Shown piece after piece: positions 17,159-25,446 of a stretch of DNA of 64,000 nucleotides. Numbering within the stretch: position 1 is the stretch's first letter; every line of letters begins with the position of its first letter. A model generated the notes under the pieces. That model made no database searches. It was not told the origin of the DNA and worked only from the letters and a program-made list of their open reading frames with translations. The position numbers and the translations under genes are program-made. The DNA lies in NCBI GenBank assembly GCA_024275165.1, contig JAJRZQ010000012.1, positions 1 to 64,000 on the forward strand, written 5' to 3'. The DNA comes from a bacterium (GTDB taxonomy: Bacteria > SAR324 > XYD2-FULL-50-16).

Positions 17159-17590
17159 ATGAAATATTCGCTTCCCAAAGTAACCCTTGCCTTGAGCGGG
17201 TTTTTACTCTTGCTCAGTCCCTCTTTATTTGCCGCTAGCCCAGCGCCAAAGGGGGTTGAGCTTTATCTGATTTCCCCCCAGGAAGGCGCTCAGCTTAAAA
17301 GTCCGGTGCGGGTTCGTTTTGGTTTAAAAGGCATGGGAGTTGCCCCGGCGGGGGTAAGGAAAAAAAATACGGGGCACCATCACCTTTTGGTTGATGTCCA
17401 AGGCCTACCTGCCTTAAACCAAGCCATTGCGAAGGACGCGCGTCACCTGCACTTTGGGGGGGGCCAGACCGAGGTCAGCCTGAAGTTAAAACCGGGCCAG
17501 CATAGTCTGCGATTGATTCTGGGCGATCATGCTCACATTCCCCATAACCCGCCTGTTATCTCTCAAGAAGTCAATTTTACGGTGCGCTAG
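17159..17590 (+). CDS. Exported DUF4399 protein
   Basis: 143 aa with a signal peptide ending LFAAS. It matches the DUF4399 family, which has the His-rich core seen here as TGHHHLLVD, HFGGGQTE and LGDHAHIPHNPP. These histidines suggest metal binding in the periplasm, but no function is established. It has its own ribosome-binding site (TTGGAG, 5 bases before ATG). It sits after the Mrp operon and converges on pstB, and may be co-transcribed with mrp. Confidence 0.82.
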   Translation: MKYSLPKVTLALSGFLLLLSPSLFAASPAPKGVELYLISPQEGAQLKSPVRVRFGLKGMGVAPAGVRKKNTGHHHLLVDVQGLPALNQAIAKDARHLHFGGGQTEVSLKLKPGQHSLRLILGDHAHIPHNPPVISQEVNFTVR

Positions 17591-17633
17591 TGGTCTGTTG
17601 CTGGATTCATTGGCGCGGGGGTGATTTTTTGAT

Positions 17634-18437
17634 TTACCCTCGCTCACCGCGAATATAGGCTTCTGTGATTTGATTTTTTGGCTGGTTGAAGATTTCTGCG
17701 CTGGGGCCGTATTCGATCAGCTTTCCGGTTTGCTCGGCAAACCAAAACAGGGCGGTATAATCGGCGATTCGTCTTGCCTGGGCTAAGTTGTGGGTGACGA
17801 TCAAGAGGCTGCATTTTTCTTTGAGTTGTTGGATTAATTCCTCCACGGTCGCGCTGGAAAGGGGGTCGAGCGCGCTACAGGGCTCATCCATCAATAAAAG
17901 CTCGGGTTCTAAAACCAGGGCGCGGGCAATGCACAATCTTTGTTGCTGGCCACCAGAAAGCAAGAGGGCCGAGTGGCGCAAGCGGTCTTTTACCTCCTTC
18001 CAAAGCCCTACCGCCTCTAAGGTCGTTTGGATGATTTCTTCGATTTCCGCTTTGTTTTTTGTCCGGTGTTCTTTAAGCGGCAATTCTAGGTTTTTTTTGA
18101 TGGAAAGGGGGAAGGGGTTGGGCCGTTGGAAGATCATGCCGATCTTGCGCCGCAAGGCAACGACATTGACCTTTTTTTGGGCAATGTCTTCTGCGTTGAA
18201 GCGAATTTGCCCCGACATTTTAGCCAAAGGAACCAAGTCCACCAAACGGTTTAGGCACATCAAAAAGCTTGTTTTCCCACAGCCTGAAGGGCCGATCAGG
18301 CTCGTGATTTGATCTCGATAAATGGGGAGGGAGACCTCGGCAAAAGCAGGTTTGCGGTTATAGTGCAACGATAGATTTTCCACCTGAATAATTGTGGAAC
18401 TTAAGTCCAAAGCCTCAATTGTGGTTGGAATATTCAT
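17634..18437 (-). CDS. pstB: Phosphate ABC transporter ATP-binding protein PstB
   Basis: 267 aa, usual PstB size. Walker A GPSGCGKTS, Q-loop region MIFQRPNPFPLSI (the FQxPNPFP form is typical of PstB), signature LSGGQQQRL and Walker B LLLMDEPCSALDP are all intact. It energises the PstCA channel. Last gene of the arsR-pstSCAB operon, one base after pstA. No phoU follows: the next gene is convergent. Confidence 0.93.
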   Translation of the reverse strand: MNIPTTIEALDLSSTIIQVENLSLHYNRKPAFAEVSLPIYRDQITSLIGPSGCGKTSFLMCLNRLVDLVPLAKMSGQIRFNAEDIAQKKVNVVALRRKIGMIFQRPNPFPLSIKKNLELPLKEHRTKNKAEIEEIIQTTLEAVGLWKEVKDRLRHSALLLSGGQQQRLCIARALVLEPELLLMDEPCSALDPLSSATVEELIQQLKEKCSLLIVTHNLAQARRIADYTALFWFAEQTGKLIEYGPSAEIFNQPKNQITEAYIRGERG

Positions 18438-18438
18438 T

Positions 18439-19323
18439 TTAGGTCACTCCTCGCCTGAGATAGCGTAAACCGATGTGAGAGGCGGTTTGATTGATCAATA
18501 ATACCAAAATAAGCAATACCAACGCGGAGGTATAGGCATGAGCCTCTCCCCCCGCGATATTCATGGAAAGATCATAAATATGGATGGAGAGCACACGACC
18601 CGAATCCAACCAAGACTCAGGGTATCGATCCACATAACCGCTGGTAAAAATCAAGGCCGCTGTTTCGGCAACGGCTCGGCCAACCCCCAGCACGAAGCCC
18701 GCGATCAAGCCCGGCACGGCAATGGGTAAAAGAATATAAAAGAGGGTGGATAGCCGAGATAACCCCAAGGCGCTGGCTCCGAGTTTTTGGGCGATGGGGA
18801 CGGCTCTAAACCCCTCTTCGGTGCTGCGGATCAAAATGGGTAAGACCATGCAGGCCAAGGTGAGCCCGCCCGAAAGAATCGAGAAGCCGAGCCCTAAGAT
18901 ATTACAAAAAAAGGCATTGCCGAAAAGACCAAACACAATGGAGGGAACCCCGGCCAAAACATCCAAACTGCGGCGAATCATGCCCCCCCACCAGGAATCG
19001 GTTGCGGTGATTTCAGAGAGTAAAATAGCGGTGCCCAACCCAATGGGAAAGGAGACCGCCATGCAAATCGCAAGTACCAATCCGGTGGAAACGAGAATGG
19101 GGGCAATGCCGCCTTCTCTCCCGGCATTTGTCGGGGTGTGGGTTAAAAAATCGTAACTTAACCCGGCCCATCCGTTGAAAACAATATCGGATATCAACCA
19201 CATCGACCAAGCAGTCACAAAAATTGCCCCCAACCAAATCACCCCCGTGCTCCCTTGGCGTAAAACAAAGTCGAAGACTCCCCCAAAGCCTTTGGGGGGC
19301 GAGCTTAAATCCTGTTTAAGCAT
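18439..19323 (-). CDS. pstA: Phosphate ABC transporter permease PstA
   Basis: 294 aa with about six membrane helices and the permease EAA-type loop (GASALGLSRLSTLFYILLPIAVPGL). The segment GVPSIVFGLFGNAFFC is typical of PstA. It overlaps pstC by eight bases and is followed directly by pstB. Forms the membrane channel with PstC. Confidence 0.92.
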   Translation of the reverse strand: MLKQDLSSPPKGFGGVFDFVLRQGSTGVIWLGAIFVTAWSMWLISDIVFNGWAGLSYDFLTHTPTNAGREGGIAPILVSTGLVLAICMAVSFPIGLGTAILLSEITATDSWWGGMIRRSLDVLAGVPSIVFGLFGNAFFCNILGLGFSILSGGLTLACMVLPILIRSTEEGFRAVPIAQKLGASALGLSRLSTLFYILLPIAVPGLIAGFVLGVGRAVAETAALIFTSGYVDRYPESWLDSGRVLSIHIYDLSMNIAGGEAHAYTSALVLLILVLLINQTASHIGLRYLRRGVT

Positions 19324-20194
19324 AGACGCTCCCTTTGCCCGCGCGGTGGGCTAAGGAGACTAAAGCAAAGATAATCACCATTAAGAGCAATCCGCTGACA
19401 AAAAGAGCGGAACGATGATTCCCCATGGCGTAGGCCATTTCCAAGGCGATGTTCGCAGTCAGCGTGCGCACGGGAGAAAACAAACTATCGGGGATTTGCG
19501 CAATATTCCCGCAGATCATCAAAATAGCCATGGTTTCACCAATGGCCCGCCCCGCGGCCAAAATGACGCTGGTCAAGAGTCCCGACTTGGAAGCGGGTAG
19601 GATGATTTGTGTCAGCAAGGTAAAACGAGAAAGACTCAATCCCGCCGCGCCTTGGAAATACTCTTTGGGGAGGTTGGCAAAGGTGGCGTCCGCGATGAGG
19701 GAAACCGTGGGGAGGATCATCAAGGCCAGCACGATGATTCCCGCCAGCAAGCTCGTCCCAGGGGGGTTAACTTTTTGGATTAAGGGGACTAAAGTCACCA
19801 ACCCCCAAAACCCGTAGACTACCGAGGGAATTCCACTCAATAGCTCGATTAGACTTTGATAAAAAACCGCGATTACCTTAGGGGCGTAAAATCTGCAAAA
19901 AATTGCCGATACAATGCCTAAGGGCGCGGCGAGCAAAATAGCCCCCAGCATGATCAATAGGCTCCCCACCAGCATGGGGGTTAAATTGAACAGCGCTTCT
20001 GAAGGGTGCCAAGAGGAATCAAGGAAAAATTTGGATATCCCGATGTCCCATAAAACCGGTAAGGAGTTATAAACCAAAAAAAATAAAATCAACCCCAGGA
20101 TTAAACTGGCGAGGAGGGAAAAACACCACAGGATTCCCGTTAGAAAACGATCATGGGTTGATGGGGACAAAATATTGCCGTTGGATAAGATCAT
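19316..20194 (-). CDS. pstC: Phosphate ABC transporter permease PstC
   Basis: 292 aa from ATG 20194, with six membrane helices. PstC hallmarks are SGIPSVVYGFWGLVTL and the loop GAAGLSLSRFTLLTQIILPA. The frame is open further upstream to 20221 but inside pstS. ATG 20194 overlaps pstS by 44 bases; a TTG at 20170 gives a shorter overlap and is also possible. Neither start has a clear ribosome-binding site, so coupling to pstS translation is likely. Confidence 0.9.
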   Translation of the reverse strand: MILSNGNILSPSTHDRFLTGILWCFSLLASLILGLILFFLVYNSLPVLWDIGISKFFLDSSWHPSEALFNLTPMLVGSLLIMLGAILLAAPLGIVSAIFCRFYAPKVIAVFYQSLIELLSGIPSVVYGFWGLVTLVPLIQKVNPPGTSLLAGIIVLALMILPTVSLIADATFANLPKEYFQGAAGLSLSRFTLLTQIILPASKSGLLTSVILAAGRAIGETMAILMICGNIAQIPDSLFSPVRTLTANIALEMAYAMGNHRSALFVSGLLLMVIIFALVSLAHRAGKGSVYA

Positions 20195-20981
20195 GCACTT
20201 TGTTGGAAAGGGAATAGTCAATAAACTCTTTTGCCAAGCCCCGCGGCACTACTTTTGTTACGAGGTTTAAGGGCCGTGACAAAGGGAAGGTTCCATTTGC
20301 CACATTTTTAATGGAGGCGGGGACCCCTTTCATGGGAAGCAGCTTGATGGGGATGTTGTGGGTCGCGCTATATTCAGCGCTGCCAATGGAAACATAACCA
20401 ATGGCATTGGGGTTGCCGGCCACGGTTTTAATCCCCTGCTCATTATCCCCAATAATTACATGTGGCTTGATTTGACTATTTTTTAAGCCAAAATATTTCA
20501 AGAAAAGCTCTAAAGTAGAATGTCCTTCGGCTTTATTGATCACCGTGATGGGTCGATTGTTTCCCCCCACGGTTTTCCAGTTTTTGATTTTTCCTTGGTA
20601 GATGGCGATGATCTGCTGGTTGGAAAGTTTTTTTATGGGGTTGGATTGGTGCACAATGATGGCCACCCCGTCTTTAGCCAGGGTAAAGGAAAGCAAGTCT
20701 TGCTCATTCGGTTTCAAGGCTCGAGAAACCGTGCCGATATCCGCCAAGCCTCGCCTCGCGTCGGCAACACCCCGCGACGACCCCCCGGTTTGCACATCGA
20801 CCCGTACCCTAGGGTGCAAGGACTCAAAGCGTTTGCCGATTTCAGCGGCCAAGGGGGCAATGGTACTTGAACCGGTTAAGACAAGTTTGCCTTTCAACTC
20901 AGCCGCAAAAGAGGTTGCGGGGAGGAAGAATACAAAGAGGAGAGCGATTGTTAAGTTCAAGTAGCGTTTTGAGTTTTTCAT
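20151..20981 (-). CDS. pstS: Phosphate-binding protein PstS
   Basis: 276 aa with a signal peptide ending ATSFAAE. The PBP fold of the PstS-like (SphX-type) family is visible: LTGSSTIAPLAAEIGKRF, GGSSRGVADARRG, IGTVSRALKPNE and GYVSIGSAEY. These loops carry the phosphate-binding Ser and Arg residues. It starts seven bases after the ArsR-family gene and leads the transporter genes. Substrate phosphate is inferred from the family; whether arsenate is excluded or taken up cannot be read. Confidence 0.9.
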   Translation of the reverse strand: MKNSKRYLNLTIALLFVFFLPATSFAAELKGKLVLTGSSTIAPLAAEIGKRFESLHPRVRVDVQTGGSSRGVADARRGLADIGTVSRALKPNEQDLLSFTLAKDGVAIIVHQSNPIKKLSNQQIIAIYQGKIKNWKTVGGNNRPITVINKAEGHSTLELFLKYFGLKNSQIKPHVIIGDNEQGIKTVAGNPNAIGYVSIGSAEYSATHNIPIKLLPMKGVPASIKNVANGTFPLSRPLNLVTKVVPRGLAKEFIDYSLSNKVHDLIQRQYFVPINP

Positions 20982-20988
20982 GAGGACT

Positions 20989-21279
20989 TTAGTTGAATGA
21001 AAGAATACAACAGCCTAAGTTAACCCCTTTTTTTGAGGTAGAGGTTTTCGCCTCTGGCGCGATGCTGTACAAAACGGATTTCCCGTCTCGTTTTGAGGTG
21101 ACCAATCCGGCCTCTCTCAATATCTTCAAATGGTGAGAAAGTAGACTTTGTTCGATTTGTAACTCGGCGCCAAAATCGGATACATGTTTGGATTGTTCCA
21201 TCAACTGCTCTAAAATAGCGAGTCGTGTTTTATCAGCGAGAATTTTAAGCAAGCTGGAGCAGGATTTTTTTTGTCGCAT
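20989..21279 (-). CDS. ArsR-family winged-helix regulator heading the pst operon
   Basis: 96 aa. ArsR/SmtB fold with ADKTRLAILEQL, recognition helix region IEQSLLSHHLKILREAGLV and wing KRDGKSVLYSI. It has no CxC motif in the recognition-helix region as in classical plasmid ArsR. Its only cysteines are C7 near the N-terminus and the pair C90-C91 in LGCCILSF at the C-terminus. Such peripheral thiols resemble the alternative As(III) sites known in some ArsR proteins such as that of Acidithiobacillus ferrooxidans. First gene of arsR-pstSCAB; the palindrome in its promoter suggests autoregulation. A metal or metalloid inducer is inferred. Confidence 0.9.
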   Translation of the reverse strand: MRQKKSCSSLLKILADKTRLAILEQLMEQSKHVSDFGAELQIEQSLLSHHLKILREAGLVTSKRDGKSVLYSIAPEAKTSTSKKGVNLGCCILSFN

Positions 21280-21307
21280 TTTTACTTTGCACCCTTGGGG
21301 TTACTTT

Positions 21308-21344
21308 ATGAATTATTGTTCATATCAAAATACATTCATGTCAA
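21308..21344 (-). promoter_or_regulatory. Promoter and operator candidate of the arsR-pst operon
   Basis: On the minus strand a perfect -35 box TTGACA (21344-21339) is followed 18 bases later by AACAAT (21320-21315), a fair -10. The inverted repeat ATGAA-N6-TTCAT (21308-21323) overlaps the -10, the usual position for an ArsR-family operator. The surroundings are AT-rich. Promoter strength and regulator identity are inference. Confidence 0.55.
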
Positions 21345-21597
21345 TATAAATTTTTTCCTTGGCAAAAAAAGCCATCTCTCTGCGGGACTTTTTATGTTGC
21401 GTGAACTTTTTTGAGGAGGAGGAAAGGTAAAGAGATCAAACTAAGCCGTAAAGGCCGGTCAAGCTGTCCGGTTCAAGCCGGTGAAGTTTTCTGGGCTTTG
21501 AAATAGGCTCAAAGGGGGTAAAGCTTCGCAGGAGTCAAAATTATTTGGGGGCTGGGGCAGGCTATTGCGGACGCAATTGCGCTTTGGATCATCTTAA

Positions 21598-21808
21598 GGA
21601 ACCTCTGAAAAACTCCTTGCCTACCGCTTGAACAAGCGGTAGGTTTGTGCCCTTCGGGCTGATTATAGCCCTTGGGGCGCGTCGAGTTTTTCAGTCTTTT
21701 CGGTTGTGAATGAAATCCACAATCCCAACGCGAATCAATAAGTCGCGCTTTTTGATTTGGCAAGGCATCCCTGCCTTGCTGGGAAACTCCGCGTTTTTCA
21801 GAGGTTTT
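21598..21808. mobile_element. MITE-like element, 211 bp, with 14-bp inverted ends and TTAA flanks
   Basis: AACCTCTGAAAAAC (21600-21613) and GTTTTTCAGAGGTT (21793-21806) are perfect inverted repeats at the ends. TTAA lies directly outside both ends (21594-21597 and 21809-21812), as a target duplication would. A second internal inverted copy GAGTTTTTCAG is at 21684-21694. A strong hairpin lies inside: CCTACCGCTTG-aa-CAAGCGGTAGG (21620-21643). There is no transposase gene, so it would need one in trans. The rest of the gap (21345-21593) holds only a short CCGGT-CAAG direct repeat around 21455-21485. Confidence 0.65.
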
Positions 21809-21826
21809 TTAAGCAACTTGCTTTGG

Positions 21827-22129
21827 TTATTTCATTTCCAGCATTTCAGCGACTTGAAGGGTGCCGACTTCCACATAGGGGCAGCTTTTTGCGATTTCCA
21901 AAGCAGCCTCAATGTCACCAGCCCGCACTACGGAAAATCCATTCAACTGCCCCCCTTCAGTTACGGCGTCCGCGCTTACGGTTTTGGATTTCATCAAGGG
22001 AGTTCCGGGGTTAATGGCCGCTTCCCCAAGGTTTTCAACCCAAGTTTGCCATTTTTCCCTATGTTTTTTTTCGTCCTCCGAGGACTCAAATTTTTGTCCC
22101 TCGTAGTAGGCTATGATATAGTTTGGCAT
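21827..22129 (-). CDS. YCII-related protein
   Basis: 100 aa. It fits the YCII/DUF1330-like ferredoxin-fold family: N-terminal MPNYIIAYYEG strand, central helix, GFSVVRAGDIEAALEIAKSCPYVE and a closing strand LQVAEML. Members are small, often dimeric, and mostly of unknown function; some are fused to or neighbour sigma factors. It stands alone between repeat elements. The start ATG has AAAGGAGCAA upstream, a good ribosome-binding site. Confidence 0.78.
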   Translation of the reverse strand: MPNYIIAYYEGQKFESSEDEKKHREKWQTWVENLGEAAINPGTPLMKSKTVSADAVTEGGQLNGFSVVRAGDIEAALEIAKSCPYVEVGTLQVAEMLEMK

Positions 22130-22300
22130 TGATTTGCTCCTTTTTGGGTTTAAGCTTGCTGATTTTCATAACTTTACGGTTGTCAGTATTTCATACTCCG
22201 CAACGAATGGGTAGCCTAAGGTTGGTGAAGGGAAGGAGAAAGCGGATGAGTTTTGGTGTCTGCTTGGAAGAGTATGGAAAAGTCGCAGGCATGAAATTGA

Positions 22301-22346
22301 AGGAACCTCTGAAAAATTCCATGGAGGGGTTTTTTCAAAGGTTCCT
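22301..22346. repeat. Short palindromic element related to the MITE ends
   Basis: AGGAACCTCTGAAAAA (22301-22316) pairs with TTTTTCAAAGGTTCCT (22331-22346) with one mismatch, giving a 16-bp stem. Its arm is the same sequence as the terminal repeat of the element at 21598-21808. It lies directly after the guaA stop codon and may act as its transcript end. It looks like a collapsed or tip-to-tip copy of the same repeat. Confidence 0.7.
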
Positions 22347-22352
22347 AACCAA

Positions 22353-23885
22353 TTATTCCCACTCGATGGTCCCCGGGGGTTTGGAGGTGATGTCGTACAC
22401 CACGCGGTTGACCTTTTTTACCTCGTTGATCACTCGGTTGGAGATGATCGCCAATAGGTCGTAGGGGAGGCGGGTCCAATCGGCGGTCATGGCGTCGGTG
22501 GAATCGACCGAGCGGATGGCTAAGGTCCACTCGTAGGTGCGGGCGTCCCCCATGACCCCGACGGTTTTGACCGGCAAAAGCACCGCGAAGCTCTGCCAGA
22601 TTTCCCGGTAGAGCCCCGCTTTTTTGATCTCTTCTAAAACAATGGCATCGGCTTGCTGCAAGGTGTCGATGCGTTCGCCGGTAATTTCGCCAAGGATGCG
22701 CACGGCAAGGCCCGGGCCGGGGAAGGGTTGGCGGAAGACAAAATCATCGGCAAGACCTAAGGTCTGCCCCAGGCGGCGAACCTCGTCTTTAAAGAGTTCG
22801 CGTAAGGGCTCAATGAGCTTGAACCGCATTCCCTCAGGCAGCCCCCCGACATTGTGATGGCTTTTGATCACCGCCGCGGGGCCCTTAAAGGAAACCGACT
22901 CAATGACATCGGGGTATAGCGTGCCCTGCGCCAAGAAGTCCACCCCCTGTAACTTGGCGGCTTCTTGGGAAAAGATTTCAATGAATTCGTGGCCGATGAT
23001 CTTTCTTTTTTGTTCCGGGTCACTTACCTTTTTAAGCTTGTTTAAAAAATGCTCTCTCGCGTCTACATGGACGAGGTTGATATGGTAATGTTTTTTAAAG
23101 AGGGTCACCACCTTTTCAGCCTCGTTTTTACGCAAAAGCCCGTTATCCACAAAAACGCAGACGAGTTGATCCCCGATGATCTCATGCAGCATCACCGCCA
23201 CTACCGAACTATCCACCCCGCCAGACAAAGCGCATAAGACCTTAGAACCTCCCACTTGGGCCTGGATCTCTTTTGTTTTTACATCAATGAAATGCTCCAT
23301 GCTCCAGTCGGCAGAGGCATGGCAGATCTCAAAAAGAAAGTTTTTGAGCATCTTTGCGCCGTGCAGGCTGTGGGTTACCTCAGGGTGAAATTGAATGCCG
23401 TAGAATTGTTTTTTTTCATGGGCAATAGCGGCAAAAGGGGCGTTGGGGCTGTTGGCTAAGATTTGAAAGCCTTCGGGGATTTCGATAACCCGGTCGCCAT
23501 GGCTCATCCAAACGGTTTGCTTCTCAGATTGGGGGAGGCCCGTAAAGAGCGGGCTTGTCTGTTGAATATAAAGGTCAGTGGGCCCGTACTCGGAATGTTT
23601 GGAAGCCTCGACCCGGCCCCCTAAAGCCTGGCACATGAGCTGCTGCCCGTAGCAAATCCCTAATATAGGGATTCCCCAGTTGAAAATCGCCGGGTCGAGC
23701 TTAGGGCTCTGTTCCCCCAAAACGCTGGAAGGGCCGCCGGATAAGATGATCCCTTGCGGGTTCAAGGTCTTCACTTTATTTAAGTCGAGGTTGCAAGGGT
23801 GAATCTCGCAGTAAACCTTTTGTTCGCGGATGCGACGGGCAATGAGTTGGGTGTATTGGCTACCGAAATCTAAAATGACGATCAT
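22353..23885 (-). CDS. guaA: GMP synthase (glutamine-hydrolysing)
   Basis: 510 aa, full length. Glutamine amidotransferase domain with nucleophile Cys in [11 protein letters not shown] and catalytic His in [14 protein letters not shown]-pyrophosphatase domain with the P-loop [11 protein letters not shown]-terminal dimerisation domain ending [13 protein letters not shown], the conserved GuaA terminus. Converts XMP to GMP in the cytosol. First gene upstream is a small membrane protein, three bases away, on the same strand. Confidence 0.96.
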   Translation of the reverse strand: MIVILDFGSQYTQLIARRIREQKVYCEIHPCNLDLNKVKTLNPQGIILSGGPSSVLGEQSPKLDPAIFNWGIPILGICYGQQLMCQALGGRVEASKHSEYGPTDLYIQQTSPLFTGLPQSEKQTVWMSHGDRVIEIPEGFQILANSPNAPFAAIAHEKKQFYGIQFHPEVTHSLHGAKMLKNFLFEICHASADWSMEHFIDVKTKEIQAQVGGSKVLCALSGGVDSSVVAVMLHEIIGDQLVCVFVDNGLLRKNEAEKVVTLFKKHYHINLVHVDAREHFLNKLKKVSDPEQKRKIIGHEFIEIFSQEAAKLQGVDFLAQGTLYPDVIESVSFKGPAAVIKSHHNVGGLPEGMRFKLIEPLRELFKDEVRRLGQTLGLADDFVFRQPFPGPGLAVRILGEITGERIDTLQQADAIVLEEIKKAGLYREIWQSFAVLLPVKTVGVMGDARTYEWTLAIRSVDSTDAMTADWTRLPYDLLAIISNRVINEVKKVNRVVYDITSKPPGTIEWE

Positions 23886-23888
23886 GGA

Positions 23889-24251
23889 TTAATCCTTCGA
23901 GGGCTTAAAAAAGAGGGCCAGCCCCACCACCAACAAGGCGAGGCTGAGTAGTTTGGGGAGCAAAAGCCAAGCGGCAAAAAACTTGATCGCTCCATAGAGG
24001 CTGAGCGCGAAAAGCAAAAGGCCGATTCCCCTTGCCCATTGCCCTTTGAGCAGGCGATACACCCCGTAACCGCCAATCACCAAGGGGGCAAAGAGGGTGA
24101 AGGCCCAGAGCGCCAAAAAACCGCCCCCTCCGGCAATACTCAAGTCGAGTCCCTTGAGGCGGCGGGGGGTCAGCAGGTTGGAGAGCAGCCCGCTTTGGGG
24201 TTGTTGGATTTCGGGGGGGGGTTGTGGTTGTAATTTGTTTTGTTTGCTCAT
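23889..24251 (-). CDS. Small membrane protein between trpS and guaA
   Basis: 120 aa, not recognised. The first 30 residues are polar and rich in Pro and Gln, followed by three hydrophobic helices (about residues 42-65, 74-92 and 95-115). The start overlaps the trpS stop (ATGA), so it is in a trpS-orf-guaA operon. No enzymatic motif is visible; its location with housekeeping genes says little about its job. Confidence 0.7.
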   Translation of the reverse strand: MSKQNKLQPQPPPEIQQPQSGLLSNLLTPRRLKGLDLSIAGGGGFLALWAFTLFAPLVIGGYGVYRLLKGQWARGIGLLLFALSLYGAIKFFAAWLLLPKLLSLALLVVGLALFFKPSKD

Positions 24252-25246
24252 GAATCCATTCCGATAGCTTGTCGCACTTGCTTGAGTTTAGCTTGGGCAA
24301 TGGCCCGAGCTTTTTTCGCCCCCTGGGCTAAAATTCGGTCCAGCTCTTGGGGGTGGGTAAGGTAATGAGTATAGGTTTTACGGCCCGGGGCTACAAAGGT
24401 GTCGAGCAATTCAAAAAGTTCCGCCTTGAGGTGTCCGTATCCCAACCCTCCCTCGGTATAGGCCAATTCCACCTCGGCAATGCGTTGGGGGGTGGCAAAG
24501 AGCTTAAAGATTTGAAAGAGGTTGCAGCTTTCAGCGTCTTTGGGTTCATCCACGCCTTTAGAATCGGTGACGATTTGGTTGATGCGCTTTTTTAAGTCTT
24601 TAGGGGGCAGGTAGAGGGGAATGACATTATCATAGCTTTTGCTCATCTTACGCCCGTCAATGCCGGGGATGGTTTGGACCGCTTCCTGAATGATGGGCTC
24701 GGGCAGCACCAGCAGCTCTCCATAGCTTTGGTTGAAGGCCTGGGCAATATCGCGGGCGATTTCTAAATGTTGTTTTTGGTCTTGCCCAACCGGCACCTTG
24801 TGCGCCGAATAGAGCAAAATATCCGCGGCCATCAAGACCGGATAGTTGTACAGTCCCATGTTAACGCCCTTATCGGAATCAAGGCGCTTTGCCTCATTTT
24901 TGGCGACCGCGTCTTTGTAAGAATGGGCGCGGTTCATCAGCCCCTTGGGGGCGAGGCAACTTAAGACCCAAGTGAACTCAAATACTTCAGGGATAGCGGA
25001 CTGGCGATAGAAAATGACTTCATCGGGGTTTAACCCCGCTGCCAGCCAGGTGGCCGCCACCTGGCGAATCTGCTCTTGCATCGCTTTTTGGTTCCGTACG
25101 GTGGTTAAGGCATGGTAATCGGCAATAAAATACAAGGCCGAGTAGCTTTTGGCCATCGCGATAGCCGGTTGAATGGCACCGAATAGATTGCCGATGTGGG
25201 GGGTGCCCGTCGGCTTGATGCCGGTTAGAGCGATCTCTTGGGTCAT
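24248..25246 (-). CDS. trpS: Tryptophanyl-tRNA synthetase
   Basis: 332 aa, usual bacterial TrpRS length. Class I signatures: the HIGH-type motif TPHIGNLFGA and GRKMSKSYDN (KMSKS). The segment MAADILLYSAHKVPVGQDQKQH is a TrpRS hallmark. Charges tRNA-Trp. Heads the operon with the small membrane protein and guaA. The 200-base gap upstream holds no gene and no clear promoter. Confidence 0.96.
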   Translation of the reverse strand: MTQEIALTGIKPTGTPHIGNLFGAIQPAIAMAKSYSALYFIADYHALTTVRNQKAMQEQIRQVAATWLAAGLNPDEVIFYRQSAIPEVFEFTWVLSCLAPKGLMNRAHSYKDAVAKNEAKRLDSDKGVNMGLYNYPVLMAADILLYSAHKVPVGQDQKQHLEIARDIAQAFNQSYGELLVLPEPIIQEAVQTIPGIDGRKMSKSYDNVIPLYLPPKDLKKRINQIVTDSKGVDEPKDAESCNLFQIFKLFATPQRIAEVELAYTEGGLGYGHLKAELFELLDTFVAPGRKTYTHYLTHPQELDRILAQGAKKARAIAQAKLKQVRQAIGMDS

Positions 25247-25446
25247 AACTAGGGTATGGATGGTTTTAAAAAGATTACTGTAGCGATTCGATTGAATTTG
25301 GGGAATCCCCCAATCTTAAGGTGAATGGAGGACTCTTTGAGTCTTCAGCGTTGGTTTAAAAACTAGTGGATGCCAGGATCCAGCCATTGTAAGCATGGGT
25401 AAAACCTGTTAGTTTATTTTTTAGTGAATAAATTCGGTTTTATGTT

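Noticed and set aside
21509-21763. Minus-strand ORF in the gap before the YCII gene
   Set aside because: It runs across the MITE-like element and its hairpin, has no ribosome-binding site and low-complexity basic sequence.
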